Shown one piece after another: positions 53,001-63,062 of a stretch of DNA of 64,000 nt. The notes under the pieces were generated by a model. That model searched no databases. It was not told the DNA's origin and saw only the letters and a program-made list of their open reading frames with translations. Numbering within the stretch: position 1 is the stretch's first letter; every line of letters begins with the position of its first letter. The DNA lies in NCBI GenBank assembly GCA_949297075.1, contig CASFRX010000058.1:1-64000 (forward strand), given 5' to 3'. Source of the stretch: an uncultured Oscillospiraceae bacterium (GTDB taxonomy: Bacteria > Bacillota > Clostridia > Oscillospirales > Acutalibacteraceae). The translations under genes were made by a program, and so were the position numbers.

Positions 53001-56000
53001 TTATTTAGCACGATACTGTACCATTTGTATAACATTAGAAACATCATTTTGACCGGAAGGATCGGTTGTAGATTCCTTTTGAACATCTTGATAATAGTAG
53101 TATGTGTATACCGGTTCCTGATAATACCATCGTGTTGCATAATTAGGAGAATCATACGTATAGTCAAGATGCCACTGATTTGTGGCGCCACATGAACTAC
53201 AGGCAGCACCTGTATATCTTTGTCCGGTTGTAGAGCTATAATAACCATTTGGTAACGGTGATGTTACATCAGGACCTGTGTGTCTTGTCCAAGATGAAGC
53301 ATGAGCATCGTCTGACCATTTGCCTGAACTATACCTATGATAATAAACATAGTGTGTTGTGTATGATGCAACATACTGTTCAGACCAAACATTACGTGAA
53401 CCATTAGAAGGATCAGCATAAACCGGTCCTTGTGTGGTACCCCAACTTGTGCGTTGGGTATCATATTTAGTCCAGCCAGCGAGCGATGATGCAGAATTCG
53501 TTGTATATGTTCTTAATGTATAAGTCCACTTTCTATCAACAATCTGTGCATCTGTGGGAGCTTCAGAAGCTTCCACCCAACCGGAAACAGAATTAAGAGA
53601 TGCCGTAGCATATATATTAGAAGATGTAACATTTCCGGTAACTGTGATAGATGTAGCGCCCTTAGAAGTTATAGTATAGTAATCATCTTTAGCATATGTT
53701 ACCGACAGCACATCTCCATAATATATGTTTGCACCATTAGATAATGTGCCTATTGATGCCCCTGCGTTTGGTGAAGAAGTTCTCTTGACTGATATTGAAT
53801 AACCGTCATTCGCTCCATCATTCCATGATGCTTTATACGGCACAATATTCCAATGAGCATACAATGACTGATTTGAAAATGCTGTTACAACAGTTTCAGA
53901 TGTTACCAAAGCTCCACCGCTTTTTGCTGTATACCATCCGGCAAAAGTATAGTGATTTCTTGTGGGAGTTGGCAATGAACCGTATGTTTGACCATAATAT
54001 ACGGTTTTTGAGTTTTGAGAAACCGTACCGCCATTTGCATCGAATGAAACATTAATAACACCATTCAAATATTTGGTATACTCTTCTTCGGTAATGTGCT
54101 TTATCTGTCCGTTTGTGATATCTAAATATTGATCCTCTTCCGGACTGCTACCGCCTGCATAATTATAGTCCTTATCGCATATTAACACATTGCCATCAAT
54201 ATGAAGAGAAGTTGTTAAATTGTTCTTAATCTGGTATGTATCTATTAACTTGCACAATAAAGTATTGCCCTGTTGAGAAGATAAATAGCTTTCTCCATAT
54301 AATCCCAATTTGCATTCATCGGAAGTTAACGCCATACTGATTCCGCTTGACGTTATTGTCACTTGATTAAGGTCGACCTCTTCCGAAGATGTGATTAATG
54401 GTGTTTTACCAGTTGAAACCAAGTTAGCTCTGTTAATAACAGTCTTTTGTGCATCAGAATCAATATACAGATCGGTGAATGTTTTTCCGTATCCGTTAAA
54501 AATAAAGCAACCTATATTATCTCCTATCTCGAGAGACATATCGTTTAAATCCGTACATTTATCTGATACTAAAATTGCAATATTCTTAGAATCACACGAA
54601 ATAGCACCAATAACCATATCAGAATTTGATGCATAAACCATTACCGTATCCATATCGTTGAATGCATTGCTTCCAAGACTTGTAACACAATCAGAAAGGA
54701 AAATATAATCTATCTGTGGGCAATTTAAAAATGCTCTATCACCAATTGTTGTTACCCCAGCCATAGTTACAAGAGAAAGCTTAGAACAACCGTTAAATGT
54801 ATCAGCAGGAATTTCAGTAATAAAATCTGAAAGAACAATGCCGGTAACTATATCTTTTTTCTCTTTAAAGGCATTACCGTCTAAACCAACAACCTTTACT
54901 ACACTCTTCGTACCATCAAGATTATCGATTGTATGATATTCTGGAATGAAAACAGTACTTTCAGTTCCGTGATATCCTGTTACTATACCGTCTTTGCTAA
55001 TTTCAAGACCTTCTGTCTCACCTGCTTTAGAAAGAACATATTCTTCAACGGAGTACGGAATCTCAAAAGAGATTACACCAATCTGTCTATCGTCATAATT
55101 TGCTGAAGAATAAGAATAGTCCTCAAAATTATGTATTTCGTCATCCATTACTGTATATGTTGAGACAAAGTACGAAGCTGTTTTAATGTCATAGCCTACT
55201 ATAGCAAAAACATGGGCCGTGCCAGCTTTTACAAGACGATGATAACCTGTTTTGGTATTGCTTGTTGTATAAGTAATTGATTCTTTGACAGATTCTTCAG
55301 TACTATAAGTTACAGCAGAAGAATAGGTATCGCTGGTTGATGTTGTAGATGACAATCCTTGAGAAGAAGATTCATCACCAGTCTTAATATAGGATTTGCC
55401 ATAACCATATTCGGCAGCTATCTTTTCAGAAATGGTGTTTGAAATACTTTCTTCTTCGCTTACAGTCTTACTGCCACCATATGAACTGTTTTTATTCCAT
55501 CCGCCTACACTCACGGTATCAGTTCCAGTGTGCGTGATGGTGCCTGTCTGAGTATTTGTTCCATCATCGGTTTCTGTACCTGTTTTAGATGCTGTTGTTT
55601 CTGTTTTTGAACCTTCATACCCTAAACCAGCACCAATACCGAACTCTGCTTCGGCACCTACATTAAATACTTCAACATTCACTCCCGCTGACTCTGATAC
55701 CTTGTAATTGATGTCTAATTCCGCACTTTGCTTATGAGTTTTAGATTCAGTTCCATCTTCGGTATCATATGTTTTAGTATTATCGGTTTCCGTCGTTAAG
55801 TCATATGTCTCTGTTGAATCGTATGTAGTAGTTGTTGTAGAACCGGATTTGCCACTACTTACAAGCCAATTTTCGTTATCGGTTACACAAATAGTTTTGG
55901 CATCCGTTTCACTAAATCCTTGTTCTTTGAGGTAATTCTCGTTAACCGTTACTGTATCTGACCAACCGTTTGAAAGAGACCATTGAGACGAATTAGTTGT

Positions 56001-57674
56001 TGCATTTGCAACATTTTTAGAATACTGCTCCATTAATGTCTTATCGGTTTTAACGGTATATTCTCTGGTAATTGTTCTGCTTACACCCTCTGAATTTATA
56101 TATCCAAAATCTTCGATTGTGTATAACGGAACATTTTCAATACGTCCTATTTCATAAGTAAACAAAATTGTGTTTGTTGTATCATCTTCAACAATGATCG
56201 GATCTTTCAAGTCACTTTTTGTCCACGCTTTATTTCTTTCACTTAACCAGTTTGCAGTATACAGTTTATTACCTGTTGTTCCAACCGGTATATTTTTGTA
56301 TATATCGCCTTCTTCGTCAGACCAACCAACAAAAATGTATCCATCAAACTTAGGGTTAGGTAAAGTGGTGTTTTTATCAGTTGTGTAGGTTATTTCACTA
56401 ACTTGAGCCAAATCCGAATTAAACTGAACCGTATACTCAACTTTTTCCCAATGTGCATATAATTCGATATTCCCTTCTGTCCCCACAGGAATAGTCTTTA
56501 TATTTTGAGCATTTGTGCCGGACGGTAAATCATACCATCCCAAAAATCTATAGCCTTCTGCATTTAGATTTGAAAGTTTCAAACCATCTTCTTTTGTGTA
56601 AGTGGGGGGATTATCATTTTCTATTTCAAGTCCCGCAAGATATGCATCATTATTTGCCACATTATATGTAATAGCATACTCTGTCTTCTTTAATACAGGT
56701 ACTATTTCCTGAGCCACCAACACTTCTTTACAAACTGAACAATGTGATCCTTCGGTAAGGCCTGTTGTTGTATATGTAGGTGCAACAGCCGGATCAATAA
56801 CTGGCGTGTGTCCATAAGACTTGATTACAGTGTCTTCAAGGTTCAACTCATCAGCACCTTCTGCGTCACTGAAGTACTTATCACAAGATGCGCAGTACCA
56901 ATATGCAATATTACCATCTGTTGTGCAGGTTGCATTTTTAGCTGAGGTAGCAACCATAATGTGCTTACATTTAACGAGTCCAGGCAATAATTCAGCAGAA
57001 TCCTCATATCCACCCGCCATATACCTACGGAGACGTCTTGTATCCTTTGAGTTTACAACTCCGTCAGCATTAACATCTGCAGCATATTCATTAATAGTGA
57101 TATCGTAACCGCCTGCAATAAACTGTCTCATAAGACGTGTGTCCTTGGAATTATGCACACCATCTTCGTATAAATCACCGGGAATGTAATCAAGAACCAC
57201 AACTTTACCGTTTGTGATATCTAAAACCAAGTCTTTTTCATTGTTGAAAATATCACCTGAGCGGTAGGATAAATCTACATTAAGATTATTATTCTTTTCT
57301 GCAGTATCTGAAACTTTAAATGTCAAAGTCAAGACTATACCATCAGCTGTAGCTTCATAATTTTCAGAGTCCCATGTAAAATTACAAGGGTTTGTAAATG
57401 TACCGGGCTTTGTAAAATCCAGACCAGAAAAAGCTGAACCGCTAACAGCATTAATCAAAGTCAGATCTGAGCTATATGAAAGCTTAAAGGTTGCACCGGC
57501 AACACCAGGATTACCGGTTATTTTTACATTTACATCAACAGTTGCTCCGACTGCAGCTGTTACAGTATCAACTTTTAAAGTTACATCTGCTGTACCTGCT
57601 GCAAATACACTGATAGGTGCACAAGTCAACACAAGAACTACTGCCAAGAGCAATGATATAATTCTTTTTTTCAC
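53001..57674 (-). CDS. giant secreted cohesin-dockerin-LRR protein
   Basis: 1557 residues, GTG start at 57674 after GGAGGA. Order: signal peptide (1-25); cohesin-type domain (about 29-160); type I dockerin with two Ca-loops (about 165-223; each contains NSKDTRxxRxxxAGGY); two InlB/Flg_new-type repeats (about 330-480, with [10 protein letters not shown] and [10 protein letters not shown]); a ~400-residue Ser/Thr-rich, beta-alternating region without Cys (about 490-890); BspA-type LRR_5 repeats (about 920-1050, e.g. [20 protein letters not shown]); another Flg_new repeat; and an aromatic-rich C-terminal module with WxxW-type spacing. No catalytic motif is seen. It is 20 bases downstream of the collagen-like gene, so the two are co-transcribed. 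Probable surface adhesin or scaffold component. Confidence 0.85.
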   Translation of the reverse strand: MKKRIISLLLAVVLVLTCAPISVFAAGTADVTLKVDTVTAAVGATVDVNVKITGNPGVAGATFKLSYSSDLTLINAVSGSAFSGLDFTKPGTFTNPCNFTWDSENYEATADGIVLTLTFKVSDTAEKNNNLNVDLSYRSGDIFNNEKDLVLDITNGKVVVLDYIPGDLYEDGVHNSKDTRLMRQFIAGGYDITINEYAADVNADGVVNSKDTRRLRRYMAGGYEDSAELLPGLVKCKHIMVATSAKNATCTTDGNIAYWYCASCDKYFSDAEGADELNLEDTVIKSYGHTPVIDPAVAPTYTTTGLTEGSHCSVCKEVLVAQEIVPVLKKTEYAITYNVANNDAYLAGLEIENDNPPTYTKEDGLKLSNLNAEGYRFLGWYDLPSGTNAQNIKTIPVGTEGNIELYAHWEKVEYTVQFNSDLAQVSEITYTTDKNTTLPNPKFDGYIFVGWSDEEGDIYKNIPVGTTGNKLYTANWLSERNKAWTKSDLKDPIIVEDDTTNTILFTYEIGRIENVPLYTIEDFGYINSEGVSRTITREYTVKTDKTLMEQYSKNVANATTNSSQWSLSNGWSDTVTVNENYLKEQGFSETDAKTICVTDNENWLVSSGKSGSTTTTTYDSTETYDLTTETDNTKTYDTEDGTESKTHKQSAELDINYKVSESAGVNVEVFNVGAEAEFGIGAGLGYEGSKTETTASKTGTETDDGTNTQTGTITHTGTDTVSVGGWNKNSSYGGSKTVSEEESISNTISEKIAAEYGYGKSYIKTGDESSSQGLSSTTSTSDTYSSAVTYSTEESVKESITYTTSNTKTGYHRLVKAGTAHVFAIVGYDIKTASYFVSTYTVMDDEIHNFEDYSYSSANYDDRQIGVISFEIPYSVEEYVLSKAGETEGLEISKDGIVTGYHGTESTVFIPEYHTIDNLDGTKSVVKVVGLDGNAFKEKKDIVTGIVLSDFITEIPADTFNGCSKLSLVTMAGVTTIGDRAFLNCPQIDYIFLSDCVTSLGSNAFNDMDTVMVYASNSDMVIGAISCDSKNIAILVSDKCTDLNDMSLEIGDNIGCFIFNGYGKTFTDLYIDSDAQKTVINRANLVSTGKTPLITSSEEVDLNQVTITSSGISMALTSDECKLGLYGESYLSSQQGNTLLCKLIDTYQIKNNLTTSLHIDGNVLICDKDYNYAGGSSPEEDQYLDITNGQIKHITEEEYTKYLNGVINVSFDANGGTVSQNSKTVYYGQTYGSLPTPTRNHYTFAGWYTAKSGGALVTSETVVTAFSNQSLYAHWNIVPYKASWNDGANDGYSISVKRTSSPNAGASIGTLSNGANIYYGDVLSVTYAKDDYYTITSKGATSITVTGNVTSSNIYATASLNSVSGWVEASEAPTDAQIVDRKWTYTLRTYTTNSASSLAGWTKYDTQRTSWGTTQGPVYADPSNGSRNVWSEQYVASYTTHYVYYHRYSSGKWSDDAHASSWTRHTGPDVTSPLPNGYYSSTTGQRYTGAACSSCGATNQWHLDYTYDSPNYATRWYYQEPVYTYYYYQDVQKESTTDPSGQNDVSNVIQMVQYRAK

Positions 57675-57694
57675 TTGTAATCATCCTCCAATCG

Positions 57695-60600
57695 TTATTT
57701 TACAGTGATTGTACCGTTTATAACATCAAAATCAACATCGTCCCAATCATTGTTGAATATATCGCCGCTACGATATGAACAATTAACGTTATATGTATCG
57801 CCTGATTTTGCATTTGACGGTACAACAAATGTCAGATAAAGAATTGTACCATCCGCAGTAGCTTCACCACTTTCAGAGTCCCAGATAAAGTTACACGGGC
57901 TCACAAACTTACCGGGATTGCTATACTGAAGCGCTGAAAAAGCTTCACCACTACTTGCACCTGAAAGAGTCAACGCTGTATCGTAGGATACTGTAACGGT
58001 TGCACCTGCAACACCGGGATTGTTCTTTACAACAACAGGAACCTGAACTGTCTGACCTGCTTGAGCAGTAACATTTGTGACAATCATTACCGGATCTGTT
58101 ATTTCAGTATATGTTGCAACTACAACTATGCTTGATGTTATATTGCTGAACTCTTTGTCCCAACCTGCAAAAACATATCCTGTTCTTTCAGGTACAGAAG
58201 GTGCAGTTGCGGATTTGCCGGATTCTACAGTTTCGGATTTTAATACTGTACCGTCATAATCCTTGAACACTACTGTGAATGATGTCGGTTCAGGAGAATC
58301 AACTATGACACCGACATAACCAGCATCTATCTTTGTGTTATCAGAAAGAACAATCCATAGATGATAGTTTTCATCAACATAGCTGTCAATAACACTTACA
58401 CCGTCTTTACCGACAGCACCAGCTACACCGCTTTCGCCTTTTTCACCGGCAGCCTTGATACCTGTATCACTGTCGCCAATCCACCAGTTGCCATTCTTTA
58501 TATAGGGAGTTTTACCATCTGTGCCTTTGTCACCTTTATCACCCTTTGTGCCCTGAGGACCTATAAGCGATGCGAGCCATTCCTGAAGAGTACCTTTGTA
58601 ACCGTTATCTACTGCTATTTCATAGGCTGACTTACCGTCCGAACCTGTTGCGCCGGTAGCACCTTTATCACCTTTATCACCCTTAACACCCTGAGGACCT
58701 ACAAGCGATGTGAGCCACTCTGCTAAAGAACCTTTATAACCATTTTCAACTGCTATTTCATATGCTGATTTACCGTTCAAACCAGTTGAACCGACATCGC
58801 CCTTGTCACCTTTCTCGCCTTTGACACCCTGAGGACCTATGAGTGATTCAAGCCATTCAGCTTCAGTTCCTTTGTAGCCGTTTTCAACAGCTACTTCATA
58901 AGCAGACTTACCATTTTCACCTACTTCACCAACAAGAGAAGCAAGCCATTCTGTTAAAGTGCCTTCAAAACCATTTTCAACTGCAAGTTCATATGCTGAT
59001 TTACCTGTTCGTCCTGCAAGCGAAGCGATCCACTCTTCTTCAGAACCCTTATAACCATGTTCACAAGCAATTTCATACGCTGACTTACCGTCTTTACCAG
59101 ATTCACCGACGAGAGTAAGCAACCATTCCTGAACTGTTCCCTTGTAGCCATTTTCAACTGCTACTTCATAAGCAGACTTACCGTTTTCGCCGCCAACACC
59201 GGGAACGCCCTGTGCACCGACAAGAGAAGCAAGCCATTCTGTTACACTGCCCTTGAAACCGTTTTCAACTGCTACTTCATAAGCTGATTTACCAGATGAA
59301 CCAGTATCACCTTTGTCACCCTTAACACCCTGAGGACCTACAAGTGTGTCAAGCCATTCGGACAGTGAGCCTTTAAATCCATTATCTACAGCAAGTTCAT
59401 AAGCGGATTTTCCGTTTATGCCGGTTGTATTGTTTTCGCCTCTAAGAGAATCTAACCATTCTTCTTCTGTACCTTTATAGCCCTTATCAACAGCTATTTC
59501 ATAAGCAGATTTACCTGTAGCACCGGGGTCACCTTTATCGCCCTTGTCACCCTTTTCGCCTTGGATGCCTTGTGCACCGGTGTCGCCTTTATCGCCCTTG
59601 TCACACTTTTCGCCTTGGATGCCTTGTGCGCCAGTGTCGCCTTTATCGCCTTTGTCACCCTTTTCGCCTTGGATGCCCTGTGCACCGGTGTCGCCTTTAT
59701 CGCCCTTGTCACCCTTTTCGCCTTGGATGCCCTGTGCGCCAGTGTCGCCTTTATCGCCTTTAAGCGAATTCAGCCATTCGTCAATTGTACCTTCAAAACC
59801 GTTTTCAACAGCAAGTTCATATGCGGATTTGCCATTTATGCCAGTTGAATTGTTTTCGCCTTTAAGAGAATCTAACCATTCTTCTTCTGTACCGGTATAG
59901 CCCTTATCTACTGCTATTTCATAAGCTGATTTACCGTTGTCACCTTTAAGGCCTGTGGGACCAACCAAAGTTTCAAGCCAGTCTTTCTTTGTACCTTTAA
60001 AACCATTATCTACAGCTATTTCGTAAGCTGACTTTCCATTTGCACCTGTTTCACCAACAAGAGAAGCAAGCCATTCAATTTCTGTGCCTTCATATCCGTT
60101 ATCTACAGCTATTTCGTAAGCTGATTTTCCATTTGCACCTGCCAATGAACGAAGCCATTCAATTTCTGTACCTTCATAGCCGTTGTCTACAGCAAGTTCA
60201 TAGGCAGATTTACCATCTTTAATACCTAAAAGATTTTTAAACCATTGCTGGATTGTAGTACAACATTTTTTCTTAACTGAATCTGCATACGCATATGTTT
60301 CTTCAGTAGTTTCTAAACTAATACAATCTTCAGACTTTTTTCCTATAAGTGATGTTACCCACTCCTCAGGAGAACCTGAATAACCATACTCCACAGCAGA
60401 TGAATACGGTGATTTCGTACCGTCTTCATTTGATTTTTTAGCATTTCTTTTCAGATTGCTGCTTGATATTTTCGTGAGCCATTCGGAAAGAGAACCATCA
60501 TATCCATTTTTACAGGCAATATCATAAACGGATGTCGTGATCTTCGATCCTGTTTCATCAACAAAAAGCGAAACCCACTGTTCTTCCGTACCTTCGAATC

Positions 60601-60832
60601 CGTTGGCGACTGCCTCTTCATATGAAGTAGTACCTACTTCGCCCAAATGCTTCTGATCTCCGGTTTCTGCAGCTAACGAACCAAGCATCTGCATTTCGCT
60701 TCCGCTATAGCCCAACTTTGTCGCTTTTGCATACGGAGATGCAGCATTAGCAATCATTACAAAACCTGCAATAATTGCTAATGCCAGCAAAACAGATAGC
60801 ATTGCCGTCAGTTTGTTCTTTTTGACTTTCAT
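57695..60832 (-). CDS. secreted collagen-like SAYE-repeat protein with C-terminal cohesin
   Basis: 1045 residues. Signal or anchor peptide (about 8-30); degenerate repeats (about 35-210); then 14 copies of a ~30-residue unit of the form GKSAYEIAVDNGYEGTEEEW-LxSLxG. Collagen-type Gly-X-Y runs (GDKGDTGAQGIQGEK) lie between the units, with the longest run in the middle (four 54-base DNA repeats). A Flg_new-type repeat (ERTGYVFAGWDKEFSNI) and a cohesin-like domain (last ~125 residues) follow. The cohesin resembles that of the downstream protein ([26 protein letters not shown]). A rod-like surface stalk presenting a cohesin is inferred. No sortase signal is visible, so anchoring may depend on the N-terminal hydrophobic segment. 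Confidence 0.85.
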   Translation of the reverse strand: MKVKKNKLTAMLSVLLALAIIAGFVMIANAASPYAKATKLGYSGSEMQMLGSLAAETGDQKHLGEVGTTSYEEAVANGFEGTEEQWVSLFVDETGSKITTSVYDIACKNGYDGSLSEWLTKISSSNLKRNAKKSNEDGTKSPYSSAVEYGYSGSPEEWVTSLIGKKSEDCISLETTEETYAYADSVKKKCCTTIQQWFKNLLGIKDGKSAYELAVDNGYEGTEIEWLRSLAGANGKSAYEIAVDNGYEGTEIEWLASLVGETGANGKSAYEIAVDNGFKGTKKDWLETLVGPTGLKGDNGKSAYEIAVDKGYTGTEEEWLDSLKGENNSTGINGKSAYELAVENGFEGTIDEWLNSLKGDKGDTGAQGIQGEKGDKGDKGDTGAQGIQGEKGDKGDKGDTGAQGIQGEKCDKGDKGDTGAQGIQGEKGDKGDKGDPGATGKSAYEIAVDKGYKGTEEEWLDSLRGENNTTGINGKSAYELAVDNGFKGSLSEWLDTLVGPQGVKGDKGDTGSSGKSAYEVAVENGFKGSVTEWLASLVGAQGVPGVGGENGKSAYEVAVENGYKGTVQEWLLTLVGESGKDGKSAYEIACEHGYKGSEEEWIASLAGRTGKSAYELAVENGFEGTLTEWLASLVGEVGENGKSAYEVAVENGYKGTEAEWLESLIGPQGVKGEKGDKGDVGSTGLNGKSAYEIAVENGYKGSLAEWLTSLVGPQGVKGDKGDKGATGATGSDGKSAYEIAVDNGYKGTLQEWLASLIGPQGTKGDKGDKGTDGKTPYIKNGNWWIGDSDTGIKAAGEKGESGVAGAVGKDGVSVIDSYVDENYHLWIVLSDNTKIDAGYVGVIVDSPEPTSFTVVFKDYDGTVLKSETVESGKSATAPSVPERTGYVFAGWDKEFSNITSSIVVVATYTEITDPVMIVTNVTAQAGQTVQVPVVVKNNPGVAGATVTVSYDTALTLSGASSGEAFSALQYSNPGKFVSPCNFIWDSESGEATADGTILYLTFVVPSNAKSGDTYNVNCSYRSGDIFNNDWDDVDFDVINGTITVK
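59523..59758. repeat. 54-base tandem repeat array (collagen-like)
   Basis: Four near-identical copies of a 54-base unit encode GDKGDTGAQGIQGEKGDK on the minus strand. One copy has TGT (59605-59603) in place of a glycine codon, giving EKCDK. Such arrays vary in copy number by slippage. Confidence 0.9.
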
Positions 60833-60956
60833 AATTCAAAACCTCTCTTTTGTTTTGTTTTAAAAAACTATAACACATATTTTTTCATTTTTTTGCCAAT
60901 CGGTACAGAAACAGGTTTTAGGGGTATGAAAAGTTGTGAAGCACTATGTCAACACC

Positions 60957-60985
60957 TTGCAAAGAGTCGGAAAAAGCAATATAAT
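60957..60985 (+). promoter_or_regulatory. promoter of the LytTR two-component genes
   Basis: TTGCAA (60957-60962), 17-base spacer, TATAAT (60980-60985), ~32 bases before the regulator gene. The intergenic region also serves the divergent collagen-like gene. Confidence 0.75.
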
Positions 60986-61016
60986 AGCATATATCAACTA
61001 AAAACGGAGATAAAAA

Positions 61017-61733
61017 ATGCGAATTGCTGTATGTGATGACAACAGAATAATACTTGACGAAATATCTGCAATGCTGGATGAATATCTGGAAAACTCAAAG
61101 GTTAAAATTTCTTATTCCTGCTTTAAGAGTTACAGAGATATTTCAGACAGTATTGATGATTTTGATTTATTTCTGCTTGATTACCGTATGGATGATTACA
61201 GCGCAAAATCAAATGAACCCAGCGGTATGGAGTTTGCCAAATCTCTCCGTGAGAAATACGGCAATTCCAAAACAGTAATATTCATCACCGCTTACCCCGA
61301 AATAGTTTATGATGCATTTGAGGTGCGGGCTTATAGATTCATACCCAAGCCCATCATCAAAGAAAAGGTTTTCAGAGCGATTGACGATTACTTGGCATCT
61401 CACACTGACACAGATATGTTGTTGGTTAAAACAAATGACGAAGTAAATGTTATTAATATCAATGACATTTATTACCTTGAAGTTTCACGTAAAGATACTT
61501 TCATTTATTTCAAAGATAGTTGCATTAAATGCAGACGCACCATAACTTCTTTTGAAAAAGAGCTTGAGACGTATGGCTTTATGCGTGTTCACCGCTCGTT
61601 TATTATCAACACACGCCGTATTGTATCTTTTGATACACGCACAGCTAAGTTAGACAACGGTGAAAAGATATTTATAAGCCAGAAGAAATACCCTGAGCTT
61701 TGCGAAGCCTATCTCAAAAACAACAAGAAATAA
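61017..61733 (+). CDS. AgrA/LytTR-family response regulator
   Basis: 238 residues. Receiver domain with acidic pair DD (7-8), phospho-acceptor Asp in FLLDYRMDD (D55), a Thr/Lys signature (FITAYPE, RFIPKPI); C-terminal LytTR DNA-binding domain (about 130-235: DIYYLEVSRKDTFIYF, MRVHRSFIIN). It binds direct-repeat operators near regulated promoters. The kinase gene follows by 12 bases. The divergent surface-protein operon is its most likely target. Confidence 0.93.
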   Translation: MRIAVCDDNRIILDEISAMLDEYLENSKVKISYSCFKSYRDISDSIDDFDLFLLDYRMDDYSAKSNEPSGMEFAKSLREKYGNSKTVIFITAYPEIVYDAFEVRAYRFIPKPIIKEKVFRAIDDYLASHTDTDMLLVKTNDEVNVININDIYYLEVSRKDTFIYFKDSCIKCRRTITSFEKELETYGFMRVHRSFIINTRRIVSFDTRTAKLDNGEKIFISQKKYPELCEAYLKNNKK

Positions 61734-61745
61734 CAGGTGAGATAA

Positions 61746-63062
61746 ATGAACATTGCCGTGCTTTGTGTTACGGAGCTTTTTAAAAATGCTTCGGGATTTT
61801 TTACCGGCGCATTTTTACTTAAAAGACTTTTCGGTTATGATACAAAAATTAAAAAAGCAGCATTTGTCGTTACAGCTTTTGTATTTGCTGTAGCTTCACT
61901 GCTGCCTTTTGCTGTTTTTGAAGATACTTATGCTGCCGCAGATGTATGCGACATAGTTACAATGATTGGCTTTATTGTCTTTCCTTATCTTTGCTTTTCA
62001 TCGAGAAAAAAGCTGACATTTCTATGGTATGGCATTATTCTTAATTCTACGGCGGACTTTACAGTTTTAATTTTAAGTGTTATTTTCGGACGAGTCTCAC
62101 AAACAATAACAAACCTGCAATATATTCTGATTTATATACTGTGTATCATCGCTGCGGCTATATTGACTTCAAGGCGAACCGTTACATACACGGGTAATTT
62201 CTTTGACCGTATACCCACAGCAGTTTATATCATAATTCTCATCGCAGACCTTGCAACTTACTATGCGGTAACACTAACAAGAGATTCCAATTATATCGAA
62301 TCGGTTGCAAATATACTGCTTGTTGCTTCTGCCGTTCTTGTTGTAGGCTGTATCGTTTACATAGTGTACAAATATTTTTCCGCTTCGGAGAAGCAGCAGA
62401 ACATACAGATGCTTCTTGATTCTCAGGTTATGCATAACGAAGAAATTATAAAAAGCAATACTGATATCCGCAGATTCAGACACGACTACATAAACAATAT
62501 TTTTGCCCTGAGTACATTAATTGACCAGAACAAAATAGAAGAGGCAAAAGAATATCTGGCTAAAATGAATGAAATCCCCGCTCTGATCCAAAGCGGATAT
62601 GCAACCGGTAATTATCTGGCAGATGCAATAATCACGAGCAAAGCTGCTACGGCAAAAGACAAGGGTCTTGCAATAGAATTTGAAGGCACTATTCCTTCAA
62701 GCGGAATCAGCAATAACGATATCTGCACAATACTTGCAAATGCTTTGGACAACGCTGTTTTTAATTCACCGCAAGGAAGTATTACTCCTATAACAATCGG
62801 TTCTGTTGAACAAAACAACGGTTGTATATTAACTGTTTCCAATCCCGTTTCAAAACAAGTCGAGATTAAAAACAACAAAATTCAAACCTCCAAAAAGGAT
62901 AAAACGAACCACGGCTTCGGGCTTGATAACATAAAAGCTGTTGCAAGAGAATACAACGGTTTTGTAAACTTGACTTGTGAGAATAATCTATTTATAATTG
63001 AAATCGGACTGATGTTTAAAGAGGAGAATTCTTATGATAAAGCAGTACAAATCTTTGAATAA
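61746..63062 (+). CDS. AgrC-like sensor histidine kinase (GHKL ATPase)
   Basis: 438 residues. Six to seven N-terminal transmembrane helices (to about residue 210), then an H-box RRFRHDYINN (H246) and a GHKL ATPase with NALDNAV (N-box) and GFGLDNIKAV (G-box). This is the polytopic type that senses peptides or membrane signals. No agrB/agrD-like peptide genes are visible. AGGTGAG precedes the ATG; its end overlaps the next start by 29 bases. Confidence 0.92.
   Translation: MNIAVLCVTELFKNASGFFTGAFLLKRLFGYDTKIKKAAFVVTAFVFAVASLLPFAVFEDTYAAADVCDIVTMIGFIVFPYLCFSSRKKLTFLWYGIILNSTADFTVLILSVIFGRVSQTITNLQYILIYILCIIAAAILTSRRTVTYTGNFFDRIPTAVYIIILIADLATYYAVTLTRDSNYIESVANILLVASAVLVVGCIVYIVYKYFSASEKQQNIQMLLDSQVMHNEEIIKSNTDIRRFRHDYINNIFALSTLIDQNKIEEAKEYLAKMNEIPALIQSGYATGNYLADAIITSKAATAKDKGLAIEFEGTIPSSGISNNDICTILANALDNAVFNSPQGSITPITIGSVEQNNGCILTVSNPVSKQVEIKNNKIQTSKKDKTNHGFGLDNIKAVAREYNGFVNLTCENNLFIIEIGLMFKEENSYDKAVQIFE

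Noticed and set aside
53264..53464. Small minus-strand frames inside the 1557-residue protein gene
   Set aside because: They lie in other frames of a clearly coding gene and have no separate start signals.
59523..59758. 54-base repeats as a CRISPR array
   Set aside because: Units are contiguous without unique spacers and encode a continuous collagen-like sequence.
59544..59900. Pro/Ser-repeat plus-strand frames opposite the collagen-like gene
   Set aside because: They are antisense readings of the Gly-X-Y repeats; three frames are open there only because the repeats lack stop triplets.
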